NCBI RefSeq assembly: GCF_000482245.1
Contig: NZ_AWNH01000084.1
Coordinates: 1 to 64,000 of the forward strand
Source of the DNA: Leptolyngbya sp. Heron Island J
Lineage (GTDB): Bacteria > Cyanobacteriota > Cyanobacteriia > Phormidesmidales > Phormidesmidaceae
Direction of reading: 5' to 3'
DNA: 64,000 bases
Made by a program: the position numbers and the translations under genes. The notes beneath the pieces were generated by a model. That model searched no databases. It saw nothing but the letters and a program-made list of their open reading frames with translations, and was not told where the DNA came from. Shown in pieces: positions 54,997 through 62,758 of this stretch (positions within the stretch are counted from its first letter, which is position 1; each line of letters opens with the position of its first letter).

Positions 54997-57933
54997 GTGG
55001 TGTGCTCTGTTATGGCATATGTAGCATGGAATCAGCTCCCAAAAATATCCCTATATACTGTCTTACTATTATTACTAAGCCCTACAGTCATTGATGCCCA
55101 GGAACCTGAGGTCATTGAGGCGACGACTACAATTTCTCCTCGGGTCGGCGTTGATTTCAATACTCCTCGCCATGGTGATGATGAGCGCAGTTTTGGGCGA
55201 GTGACCGGCTTTATTCCCCTATGGCAAACACCCGGAAACGGGTTGACGTTTTTGGACACTGCCATCCGCCTTAATAGCACAGGTGATCTAGGCGGTACAG
55301 TATCCGTTGGACAGCGATTTTTGCAAGGAGACCTGGTGCTCGGTGGTCACCTTTCCTACGATATTCGTGATACCGGCAACAATACCTTTAATCAGCTGGG
55401 GCTAGGAATAGAAGCCTTTGGGGATAAGTGGGATGTCCATCTAAATGGCTACCTACCCGTTGGTGATACTCAGCAGTCTGCCGGGAGCACAGGTGGCACT
55501 GACCAGGTAACCGATACGCAATTTCAAGGTAATCAGCTGGTATTCATTACGGCGGGTGGCGGCTCAGAGTTTCTAGAAAGTGCCTGGGGCGGTGTGGACC
55601 TAGATGCTGGCATGCAGCTAGCTGATTGGGCCGACTGGGGCCAACTCTGGGGCTACGGTGGCATTTACTATCACGGAGATGCTATTGGGGGACGTCTGCG
55701 GGTCGATCATCGGGTGCAGGACTGGATGCGGCTGGGACTGGGGGTGCAAAGTGATGATAATTTTGGGACCCGAGGGTTCTTTTCCATTGGCTTTAGTTGG
55801 GGCGGTGGCTCTGGTAGTGATGCTACTGACGAGTCCGTTTCACTGTGGGCACGGGCAGCAGAGAGTGTTACTCGTAATAGTTCCATCATTGTCAAGGAAA
55901 GTGAAGTGGTAACAGCCACAGCAGGGACCCAAGTCGCTGTGAATCCAACTACGGGGCAAGCCTATAATTTTCAGCATGTCACCCCCGATTCCACATCCAC
56001 AGCAGGGGATGGCACGATTGAAAATCCTGCAGCGAATGTCAGTTTGGTCAATGCCCAAACAGGGGACATCATTTATGTTAGGGAGGGCGATAGCCGGACA
56101 AATCCCCTGGCCTCCTTTACTGTGCCAGCGGGTGTGGTGGCGATTTCGGATGCGAACCTAGAAACCATCGCGACCCAGTCCGGGACTGTGACCTTACCCG
56201 GTTCAGGTACCGGCATTTTGCCCCTGGTGGATGCTATGGGTAGCGATGTTGGCATTACTCTTGTTGGCGGGAACAACCGCCTCTCTGGGTTTGAGATCAC
56301 TGGGGCTAGCGACGCTAATATTCTTGTCGATAGTTCGAATAATGCATTAATAGAAAACAATTTTAGCCGCGACGATCTAGATGATGGAATTGAGGTCACT
56401 AATTCTAGCAATGTGATATTGACCAATAACATCTTTAGTAACAGTGGTGATGATGCTATAGACCTGGAAAACTCAGCCAATGCAGTCATTAGCAACAACA
56501 CGATTAGTGGTAGTACTGTTGATGGTATAGATATCCTCAACTCAGCCGGATTGATCATCAATAACAATACGATTATTGATAGTGGCGGCATCGGTATTGC
56601 TCTCGAAGAATCTTCTGATGCGGTGATTCAGAGCAATACCATCACTAACTCTGTTGAAGCCGGTATTGGATTATTTGCATCAGCAAATGCAGCGGTAGAA
56701 GATAATTCAATCGATGGGGGTGATTTTGGTATATTGGCCGTTGAATCTGATAATGCGGTGATTCAGAACAATGTCGTTAGCAATACGGTATTGTCAGGTA
56801 TAGAAGTTGTTGATTCAAATGATGTAACCGTTGCCGATAATACAATTAATAACAATGGTGAGCTGGGTATATTTATCGATGCCTCAGATAGTACTTTGGT
56901 CCAAAATAACCAGATTACTGAAAGTATCCTTGGCGGTGTCGACTTAAGATTTGCAACCAATGCCAGAGTCATTGGCAATACGATTAGTGACAGTGGTAGC
57001 GGTGCTATTTTTGTGTTTGACAGTGAGACCATCACGATTCAAGACAACCAGGTAACAAACACAGCAACTGACATCACAGCTGACGATATCGTCGGAGCTA
57101 TTTTTCTGCAGGAAGTGGTTGGCACAGTTGATATTAGTGGCAACACGGTTACAGGCACTACTGGTACCAATGAATTTGATGGTCAAGGAATTGCCATCGG
57201 CAACTCTACCGGTGATATTGTTCTCACAATCGACGATAATGATGTTAATAACAATCAAGGCGACGGCATTGGCATCGCTTTGATTGACCTATTCACCCCT
57301 GCTCCTGGGGATGCTACGGCTGAGATTACTATTACCAATAACAGAGTTGAAAATAATGGTGTCGCCGCGCCTTTACGGGGAGATGGTATTAGGATAGCGG
57401 TGGAAGAAGATGGGGTGATCAATAGTCTCTTAATTGAAAACAATACTTTAACTGGCAATTTTGATGACGGCATTGACATCAGTGCAGGCTTGGCTCAATT
57501 GGCGACAATTATCGTGCCCAATCCTAATATTTCCAGCAGTAATGCTCAAATCCTAAATGCTGTGATTCGCAATAATGAGATTACTGATAGTTTGAATGGA
57601 CAAGGGATAGTATTACGGAGCGTTGGAGATAATAGTAACGTTGTGATTTCCGTCGAAGATAACATCCTGGCTAACAATACCTTGGGTGGTCTGGAAGCGA
57701 CTTCGACCGACACCAATGGCGCACCTGAAACCAGGTTATGCCTGGCTCTCAACAACAATACCAGCGATGGTGATTATACGCTGATTGAAACGTTGCCCTT
57801 GTTGGTTATAACGTCTAGCAACTTCACTGTGGTTAATCGAGATGGTGTGGCTGGTGCGAATACAGGGCCGGTAATATTCAGTCCAATTATTGGTGACTTT
57901 GACACCGTTGCCAACATTGCTGCTTGCCCGTAG
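54997..57933 (+). CDS. Inverse-autotransporter-like protein with beta-helix passenger
   Basis: The 978-residue protein appears to be a type Ve (intimin/invasin-like) surface protein: barrel first, passenger after. It has a signal peptide (LYTVLLLLLSPTVIDAQ), then a barrel-like region at about 45-275 with alternating aromatic strands (SPRVGVDFNTPRHG, GRVTGFIPLWQTPGNGLTFLD, LVLGGHLSYDIRD, WDVHLNGYLPVGDT, GYGGIYYHG, FFSIGFSWGG), and a following segment VTRNSSIIVKESEVV resembling the conserved linker after inverse-autotransporter barrels. From about 420 to 950 there are about 20 right-handed beta-helix repeats of PbH1 type (NNxIxxSxxxGIxxxxSxxAxIxNN). The last cysteines are near the C-terminus. 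Start is GTG 54997 or ATG 55012. It is the last gene of the surface island and is unrelated to TpsA proteins in order of parts. Confidence 0.8.
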   Translation: MVCSVMAYVAWNQLPKISLYTVLLLLLSPTVIDAQEPEVIEATTTISPRVGVDFNTPRHGDDERSFGRVTGFIPLWQTPGNGLTFLDTAIRLNSTGDLGGTVSVGQRFLQGDLVLGGHLSYDIRDTGNNTFNQLGLGIEAFGDKWDVHLNGYLPVGDTQQSAGSTGGTDQVTDTQFQGNQLVFITAGGGSEFLESAWGGVDLDAGMQLADWADWGQLWGYGGIYYHGDAIGGRLRVDHRVQDWMRLGLGVQSDDNFGTRGFFSIGFSWGGGSGSDATDESVSLWARAAESVTRNSSIIVKESEVVTATAGTQVAVNPTTGQAYNFQHVTPDSTSTAGDGTIENPAANVSLVNAQTGDIIYVREGDSRTNPLASFTVPAGVVAISDANLETIATQSGTVTLPGSGTGILPLVDAMGSDVGITLVGGNNRLSGFEITGASDANILVDSSNNALIENNFSRDDLDDGIEVTNSSNVILTNNIFSNSGDDAIDLENSANAVISNNTISGSTVDGIDILNSAGLIINNNTIIDSGGIGIALEESSDAVIQSNTITNSVEAGIGLFASANAAVEDNSIDGGDFGILAVESDNAVIQNNVVSNTVLSGIEVVDSNDVTVADNTINNNGELGIFIDASDSTLVQNNQITESILGGVDLRFATNARVIGNTISDSGSGAIFVFDSETITIQDNQVTNTATDITADDIVGAIFLQEVVGTVDISGNTVTGTTGTNEFDGQGIAIGNSTGDIVLTIDDNDVNNNQGDGIGIALIDLFTPAPGDATAEITITNNRVENNGVAAPLRGDGIRIAVEEDGVINSLLIENNTLTGNFDDGIDISAGLAQLATIIVPNPNISSSNAQILNAVIRNNEITDSLNGQGIVLRSVGDNSNVVISVEDNILANNTLGGLEATSTDTNGAPETRLCLALNNNTSDGDYTLIETLPLLVITSSNFTVVNRDGVAGANTGPVIFSPIIGDFDTVANIAACP

Positions 57934-58080
57934 CGTTAGCGGCCTGGCTGGCATGATACTCGTCAGAGGTGACTTCCTTGAGCTGTGCGTTGATGCCTAC
58001 ATCATCTAAATACTGGGCAAATAGCTTGTGCATTTTAACAGGAGCCCCTGGCTGGAGTATTGCAGGTTGATTACCAATGG
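57934..58080 (-). pseudogene. Possible gene remnant
   Basis: On the minus strand a stretch reads like protein (QPAILQPGAPVKMHKLFAQY, then LDDVGINAQLKEVTSDEYH) but has no start and runs into the end of the beta-helix gene. I do not recognise the family. Confidence 0.3.
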
Positions 58081-58085
58081 GCTGC

Positions 58086-58256
58086 CGTCTAAGCGATCGC
58101 GATTGCCATCCCCATCAGTATCTTCGGCAACTCTGCCTTGCTCCTATAAAGACTGGCCTGGCTACTCTCGACTAAATGAGCCAAATACCCCATAGAGGTT
58201 TGGGCCACATGGAAGCGTAAACCATCTAAAATAACGGGAATAACGCGCATTCTCAT
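58086..58256 (-). pseudogene. Remnant of a phosphodiesterase/nucleotide pyrophosphatase-like gene
   Basis: The 56 codons from an ATG encode RVIPVILDGLRFHVAQTSMGYLAHLVES and SKAELP, the N-terminus of the alkaline phosphatase-superfamily phosphodiesterases (metal-binding D in VILDG, then MGYLxxL and SELP). After SKAELP, where relatives continue SxSRPLYE, the sequence departs and ends at a stop. The metal-binding Asp is present but most of the enzyme is gone. It is divergent from phnF and has a Pho box about 120 bases upstream, so it was probably a phosphate-starvation gene of this locus. Confidence 0.55.
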
Positions 58257-58302
58257 GTCGAGCTAAACAACAAACGATTCATCGTAAAACTGGACAGCTT
58301 TT

Positions 58303-58320
58303 CTTAAGGCAACCCTTAAG
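58303..58320. repeat. 18-bp palindrome upstream of phnF
   Basis: CTTAAGG, CAAC, CCTTAAG. It has the same 7-4-7 geometry as the palindrome before phnC but a different sequence. It could be an operator or chance. Confidence 0.35.
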
Positions 58321-58373
58321 GTAGTGTGCAAGACAGAACTCCCTGCTAACACTAATACAGCTGATAATTAGAT

Positions 58374-58403
58374 AGGTTAAAAGCGGGTTAAACTGTGGGT
58401 AAT
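58374..58403 (-). promoter_or_regulatory. Candidate Pho box (reverse orientation) before phnF
   Basis: On the minus strand three 8-base units spaced by three bases read ATTACCCA, TTTAACCC and TTTAACCT. The cyanobacterial Pho box consists of such repeats of (C/T)TTAA(C/T)(C/T)(T/A); the three units match at 6, 7 and 8 positions. It ends 13 bases before the phnF ATG and points towards the phosphodiesterase remnant. Confidence 0.55.
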
Positions 58404-58416
58404 AACAAAACAAACG

Positions 58417-59133
58417 ATGCGCCAAGACGCCTTACCTCTATATCTACAAATTGCTGACGAACTACGACGTAACATCGAGGAATCGGTGTTTAATGTCGGG
58501 GATCAATTACCAACAGAACTGGAACTCAGTAAACGCTTTGGGGTGCATCGTCACACCCTGCGCCGCGCCGTTGAGGTGCTACGCCAGGAAGGTCTGGTAG
58601 ATGTAGAACGAGGTCGTGGCACCTTTGTGGTTGCCCCCATTGCCCTACCCATTGGTAAACGTGTTCGCTTTAATGAAGCACTTAAGGCCCAGGCGTTAAC
58701 GCCCACCTGGCAGGTACTCAGAATCGTTGATATCAAAGCCGATCCAAAGTTATCCACCCACCTGGAGCTGGAGCTGGGAGCTGCCGTAATTTTGTATGAG
58801 CGGCTGGGGCTGACTGACAATCTGCCCATCAACATCAGCAGTAGCTATTTTCCCGGTGAGCGCTTTCCAGAACTGACTAAGCACTGTGAAACCTACCGTT
58901 CCATTTCCCAGATGCTACTCAAAGAATATAACTGTGACCATCTGCGTCGGTCTACCCGAATTTCAGCACGCATGGCTCGTCCCCGTGATGCGCGGCTACT
59001 CAAAATGCCCGCCAACAGCCCGATTTTGTTATCCGAGTCGATTAATGTTGACCAAACTGGCTCGGTTATAGAATATGGCGTCACCCGCTTCCGGGGCGAT
59101 CGCATGGAGCTGGTAATGGATCACAACGTTTAG
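58417..59133 (+). CDS. phnF: GntR-family (HutC subfamily, UTRA) regulator, PhnF-like
   Basis: The 238-residue regulator has an N-terminal GntR winged helix (PLYLQIADELRRNIEESVFNVGDQLPTELELSKRFGVHRHTLRRAVEVLRQEGLVDVERGRGTFV split over residues 7-71) and a UTRA ligand-binding domain (about 85-235: VRFNEALKAQALTPTWQV, LELELGAAVILYERLGL, ISSSYFPGERFPELT, GVTRFRGDRMELVMD). PhnF proteins control phosphonate uptake and use genes. Its gene is followed 307 bases later by phnC, in the same direction, and a HutC-type operator lies in that gap. The PhnF name is by context; the ligand is unknown. Confidence 0.85.
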   Translation: MRQDALPLYLQIADELRRNIEESVFNVGDQLPTELELSKRFGVHRHTLRRAVEVLRQEGLVDVERGRGTFVVAPIALPIGKRVRFNEALKAQALTPTWQVLRIVDIKADPKLSTHLELELGAAVILYERLGLTDNLPINISSSYFPGERFPELTKHCETYRSISQMLLKEYNCDHLRRSTRISARMARPRDARLLKMPANSPILLSESINVDQTGSVIEYGVTRFRGDRMELVMDHNV

Positions 59134-59241
59134 AAAACAATGGGTACCAGACCGTTGCTAAGGGGGGCACGGTGACGACCCAATCTGAACCATGATCGAA
59201 GCGGCAGCGAATAATTGTTAACAAATGCTGTAATCTCAGCT

Positions 59242-59271
59242 CTTAACCTGAATTTACCCCAATGTTAACTT
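59242..59271 (+). promoter_or_regulatory. Pho box upstream of phnC
   Basis: CTTAACCT-GAA-TTTACCCC-AAT-GTTAACTT: three 8-base units spaced by three bases. The units match (C/T)TTAA(C/T)(C/T)(T/A) at 8, 6 and 7 positions. A fourth looser unit (TTGGTTTA) continues the phase. This is the site type bound by PhoB/SphR in cyanobacteria. It lies 170-200 bases before the phnC start. Confidence 0.7.
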
Positions 59272-59329
59272 ACCTTGGTTTATCTCTTAAGCTGCTAGCG
59301 ATGACAATGTCATTGAACAGATTTAGTTA

Positions 59330-59347
59330 TAGATGTCTATACATCTA
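59330..59347. promoter_or_regulatory. HutC-subfamily GntR operator candidate (PhnF site)
   Basis: TAGATGT-CTAT-ACATCTA is a perfect 18-bp palindrome. Its centre ATGTCTATACAT fits the published HutC-type consensus NyGTMTAKACNy at every position. It lies between the Pho box and phnC, where a repressor would block transcription; phnF is the adjacent HutC-type gene. Confidence 0.65.
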
Positions 59348-59440
59348 AATTTTTAGAGCTTGCAAAAGCCTTTTAGGGTTGCTGGTGGCAGGTTCCTGCT
59401 CCAGGTGCTCCTTTGAGAAGCTATACCACCGGTCGAGTCA

Positions 59441-60256
59441 ATGAATTCAGAGATGATGTCAACCCAGACTGCTGTCCAGGTCAGCAATTTATCCAAAACC
59501 TTTAGAGGTCAGCCTGCTTTACAGGATGTCAGCATGCGTGTAGCTACGGGTGAGATGGTGGCTCTGGTCGGGGCATCGGGCTCGGGTAAATCTACACTAC
59601 TGCGTAATCTCAATGGTTTGCAGCAGGCTGATGCTGGTCGAGTGGAGATATTTGGAAATGTGTTGCAGCTAGAAGGTGAACTCCATTCCAAAGCCCGTCA
59701 GCTGCGCAGTCAAATCGGTTTTATTTTTCAACAGTTTAATTTAGTAAACCGGCTAACAGCCCTAGACAATGTGCTGGCGGGCAATCTGTCCCAGGTCCCT
59801 GTGTGGCGCTCCCTGGTTCGCAACTTTACTAAGGTAGAAAAGATGCGAGCCCTGTCTGCCCTGGAGCGAGTGGGGATTTTGGAACAGGCTCATAAACGGG
59901 CATCCGCACTCTCCGGTGGTCAACAGCAGCGTGTGGCCATCGCTCGCTGTTTGATGCAAGGAGCCAAAATTATTTTGGCCGATGAACCGATTGCTTCCCT
60001 GGACCCGGATTCGGCACGTAAGGTCATGGAGCTGTTGACCATTCTTAATAAAGAGCAAGGTATCACCGTTGTTACTTCACTACACCAGGTACAAGTGGTG
60101 CAGCGCTATTTTCAGCGTTCCATCGCCCTCCGCCAGGGGCAAGTTTGTTTTGACGGTTATACGGTTGATTTGGATGCAGCTCGCCTCAACAGCATTTATG
60201 GATCAGCCGCTGAAGAGTTGGTAATGAGCGGTCACAGTGAGGTGTTTGCTAGCTAG
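59441..60256 (+). CDS. phnC: Phosphonate/phosphite-type ABC transporter ATPase
   Basis: The 271-residue ATPase powers the importer with PhnD and PhnE. It shows Walker A GASGSGKSTLLRNLNGL (about residues 43-59), the Q-loop IGFIFQQFNLVNRLTALDNVLAG, the signature LSGGQQQRVAIARCL, Walker B IILADEPIASLDP and the switch TSLHQVQVV. The QQFNLVxRLxxLxNVLxG segment is characteristic of PhnC. The start is an ATG at 59441, 59453 or 59456; none has a strong ribosome binding site. Confidence 0.93.
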   Translation: MNSEMMSTQTAVQVSNLSKTFRGQPALQDVSMRVATGEMVALVGASGSGKSTLLRNLNGLQQADAGRVEIFGNVLQLEGELHSKARQLRSQIGFIFQQFNLVNRLTALDNVLAGNLSQVPVWRSLVRNFTKVEKMRALSALERVGILEQAHKRASALSGGQQQRVAIARCLMQGAKIILADEPIASLDPDSARKVMELLTILNKEQGITVVTSLHQVQVVQRYFQRSIALRQGQVCFDGYTVDLDAARLNSIYGSAAEELVMSGHSEVFAS

Positions 60257-60328
60257 CAGCCTCTCATTACTTGGGAGTTCTCCCACACATGGTTACAAAC
60301 AACGGATAGGATCAAAGGAACACAAATT

Positions 60329-61387
60329 ATGGCTATTACTTCCTGGCGTCGATTCGCCTCTTTGTTGGCGATGTCTACAATGATGATCAGCACGCTGGCA
60401 GCCTGTAGTGGTGCTGGTGATGTGACTAATACAGCAATAGATACTGCTAGTTCGGTTACTGAAGGTGGCACCTGTGCAGCGGATATTGCCGAAATTGAGT
60501 TTGGGATTATCTCCACTGAGTCGGCTGATAACCTGAAACCAGTTTGGGAACCGCTGTTGGCCGATATGACTGAGGCCGTAGGACGTCCGGTTAAAGGGTT
60601 TTATGCAACTGACTATGCCGGTGTGATCGAAGGGATGGGAGCTGGTAAAGTTCACATCGCCTGGTACGGTGGTAAGTCTTATATTGAAGCAGCTGAACGT
60701 TCTGGGGCGGAAGCGTTTGCTCAGACGGTCGCCCTGGATGGGACTAAGGGATATTATTCTCATTTGATTACCAACAAGGAGAACTCCATTGTTAATGAGA
60801 TTGACCTGGAGGCCGGTGATGGCGACAAGTATATTGTTGAGAATGCCGCTGACCTGACCTTTGCTTTTAACGATCCTAATTCCACATCTGGATTCTTGGT
60901 ACCTAGCTACTATGTGTTTGCTGAGCAGGGTGCTAACGCTGACAGAATCTTTAGCGAGCTAATTTTTGCGGGTAGTCATGAAGCTACTGCATTGGCTGTT
61001 GCTGAAAATCAGGTAGATGTGGCCACTAACAACAGTGAGAACCTGGATCGATTGAAGGAAACTGCTCCAGATGCCCTTGAGAAGATTCAGATTATTTGGA
61101 CATCCCCTGTAATTCCTAGCGATCCTCTGGCCTATCGTCAGGATCTACCGGATTGTTTGAAGGATTCTATTAAAGATTTCTTCTACACCTATGACAACCA
61201 GGAGGTGCTTGAAGGTTTGCAGTGGACTAAGCTAGACCCTGCTGGTGATGAAAATTGGAACACAATTCGTGAATTACAAATCGCTAAGGATATTCTGGAA
61301 GTGCAGAATGATGAAAATCTCAGCGATACTGATAAACAGACGCAGCTGGATGAGTTAAACCAAAAGCTGGAGGCTGTTAAGAACTAA
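60329..61387 (+). CDS. phnD: Phosphonate/phosphite-type binding lipoprotein
   Basis: PhnD is the periplasmic binding protein. The signal peptide has a lipobox LAACSGAG (Cys about 26). Family features include IEFGIISTESADNLKPVWEPLLADMTEAVGRPVKGFYATDYAGVIEGMGAGKVHIAWYG (split over about 55-115), the NDPNSTSGFLVPSYY motif that binds the phosphorus oxyanion, and AVAENQVDVATNNS. The NPNSTSGF-type motif and GGKSYIEA fit phosphonate binders such as PhnD rather than clear PtxB, but phosphite cannot be excluded. A GGA-containing sequence precedes the ATG. The transcript carries a hairpin just after this gene. Confidence 0.93.
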   Translation: MAITSWRRFASLLAMSTMMISTLAACSGAGDVTNTAIDTASSVTEGGTCAADIAEIEFGIISTESADNLKPVWEPLLADMTEAVGRPVKGFYATDYAGVIEGMGAGKVHIAWYGGKSYIEAAERSGAEAFAQTVALDGTKGYYSHLITNKENSIVNEIDLEAGDGDKYIVENAADLTFAFNDPNSTSGFLVPSYYVFAEQGANADRIFSELIFAGSHEATALAVAENQVDVATNNSENLDRLKETAPDALEKIQIIWTSPVIPSDPLAYRQDLPDCLKDSIKDFFYTYDNQEVLEGLQWTKLDPAGDENWNTIRELQIAKDILEVQNDENLSDTDKQTQLDELNQKLEAVKN

Positions 61388-61410
61388 TCTCTTACTCACC
61401 AAATATGTCT

Positions 61411-61444
61411 AACACGGGTAGCCAAAAGCTACCTGTGTTTTCTT
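61411..61444 (+). terminator. Partial terminator/hairpin between phnD and phnE
   Basis: AACACGGGTAGC, CAAAA, GCTACCTGTGTT form a 12-pair stem (one G-U pair) followed by TTTCTT. It begins 24 bases after the phnD stop. It would lower phnE expression and protect the phnD mRNA end. It also makes the ATG at 61405, just before the stem, an unlikely phnE start. Confidence 0.6.
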
Positions 61445-61464
61445 GCTATTTACTTGTTAATGTC

Positions 61465-62304
61465 ATGTCTAAGTCGGTTGCTAACTCTCAATCCCAGTCT
61501 GATAGTCTTGTTTCGGCGGAGGTCATGCATGTGCTGGCCCAGGAGAAAAAACTAGTGACGCCAATACGGATTGTGTGGTTGCTAGTTGCGATCGCAGTCT
61601 TAGCCTACGCTGCCCAAAAAAGTGATCTCAGTTTTGTCGAGTTAGCCGAAGGTACGGGCAACATGGCTGAATATGTCAGCCGTTACTTTCCCCCCGACTT
61701 CACCGACTGGAGGTTTTACCTCTCAGACATTTTAGAAACCATCGGCATGGGTATCTGGGGCACCCTGATGGCGTCTATTCTGGCGGTGCCCCTAGCGATT
61801 ATGGCTGCCGAAAACGTTGCCCCACTTTGGCTGGTCTTTATCATTCGCCGATTTATGGACGCCATGCGGGCCATTAATGAAGTTGTTTTTGCCTTGATTT
61901 TTGTGGTCGCTGTTGGGCTAGGTCCCTTTGCTGGTGTGCTGGCCTTGTTTGTTCATACCACGGGCACCCTCGGCAAACTATTCTCAGAAGCCATTGAAGC
62001 CATTGACCCTGGCCCAGTAGAAGGCATTCGAGCGACCGGTGCCTCCAAGCTACAGGAAATTATCTTTGGGGTCGTTCCCCAGGTAATTCCCCTATGGACA
62101 TCCTTTACCCTCTATCGGTTTGAAGCCAACGTTCGCTCAGCATCTGTATTGGGCATCGTGGGGGCAGGTGGTATTGGCGTTTCACTTTACCAAAGTTTTC
62201 GAGCGTTTAAGTATGGCAAAGTTTCTGCTATTTTGATTATTTTAATCCTGGCCGTAAGCCTGATTGATACAGCGTCAGCTAAAATTCGTCAACGCCTGAT
62301 CTAG
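61465..62304 (+). CDS. phnE: Phosphonate/phosphite-type ABC transporter permease
   Basis: The 279-residue inner-membrane permease has six predicted membrane segments: IVWLLVAIAVLAYAAQ, then IGMGIWGTLMASILAVPLAIMAA, INEVVFALIFVVAVGLGPFAGVLALFVHT, and the last pair around ASVLGIVGAGGIGVSLY and ILIILILAVSLIDTA. The EAA coupling loop is EAIDPGPVEGIRATGASKLQEIIFGVVPQ. The motif FMDAMRAINEVVFALIF is typical for PhnE. An ATG at 61405 is in frame, but it overlaps the hairpin and adds 20 residues that do not look homologous, so 61465 is preferred. Confidence 0.92.
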   Translation: MSKSVANSQSQSDSLVSAEVMHVLAQEKKLVTPIRIVWLLVAIAVLAYAAQKSDLSFVELAEGTGNMAEYVSRYFPPDFTDWRFYLSDILETIGMGIWGTLMASILAVPLAIMAAENVAPLWLVFIIRRFMDAMRAINEVVFALIFVVAVGLGPFAGVLALFVHTTGTLGKLFSEAIEAIDPGPVEGIRATGASKLQEIIFGVVPQVIPLWTSFTLYRFEANVRSASVLGIVGAGGIGVSLYQSFRAFKYGKVSAILIILILAVSLIDTASAKIRQRLI

Positions 62305-62313
62305 GAGGAACGC

Positions 62314-62676
62314 GTGGGAATTGAACTGTTGCTATATTTAAGCCTGGGTCTTGGTGTTGGTACTCTCAGTGGTCTCATTGGCATTGGCGGGGGTGTTTTG
62401 ATTACCCCCGCTTTAATCTATCTATTTGGATTTTCACAGCACAATGCCCAGGGCACCACGTTAGCTCTACTGGTTCCTCCCATCGGTCTGTTGGGAGCCT
62501 GGACTTACTTTCAGCAAGGCCATGTTGATGTGAGAGCGGCTACACTTATCTGTCTTGGATTTGTGTTTGGAGGACTCATGGGAGCAAAGTTAGCCATTGG
62601 CTTGCCAGAACAATTATTGCAACGAGTCTTTGGCGTTTCGCTAATTGCAGTCGGTATCCGGATGCTCAGTCGTTAG
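62314..62676 (+). CDS. TSUP (TauE/SafE) family transporter, half-size
   Basis: A 120-residue membrane protein of the TauE/SafE group (sulfite/organosulfonate exporters). It has four hydrophobic segments and the signature LSGLIGIGGGVLITPALIYLFGFSQHNAQGTTLAL (split over about 19-52). Full TSUP members have about 250 residues with two such halves; this is one complete half. It starts with GTG, nine bases after the phnE stop, behind a strong AGGAGG, so it belongs to the phn operon. It may move a phosphonate-derived or related anion; this is inference. A strong terminator follows. Confidence 0.85.
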   Translation: MGIELLLYLSLGLGVGTLSGLIGIGGGVLITPALIYLFGFSQHNAQGTTLALLVPPIGLLGAWTYFQQGHVDVRAATLICLGFVFGGLMGAKLAIGLPEQLLQRVFGVSLIAVGIRMLSR

Positions 62677-62701
62677 AGGATTGCACAAAATCGACAACAA
62701 G

Positions 62702-62737
62702 AAAACGATATCCCGATCAAATCGGGATATCGTTTTT
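62702..62737. terminator. Strong intrinsic terminator after the phn operon
   Basis: AAAACGATATCCCGAT, CAA, ATCGGGATATCGTTTT is a perfect 16-pair stem with T5 on the plus strand and the equivalent A/T ends for the minus strand. It can end both the phn operon and the convergent PTPA-CTERM gene. Confidence 0.9.
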
Positions 62738-62758
62738 CCTATATACGCAACAAACTGG

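Larger units (their letters stand above)
59134..59440. other. Regulatory region between phnF and phnC
   Basis: It contains a Pho box (59242-59271) and a GntR-type operator (59330-59347). Together they suggest control of the transporter operon by phosphate starvation and by PhnF. No gene is seen. Confidence 0.6.
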
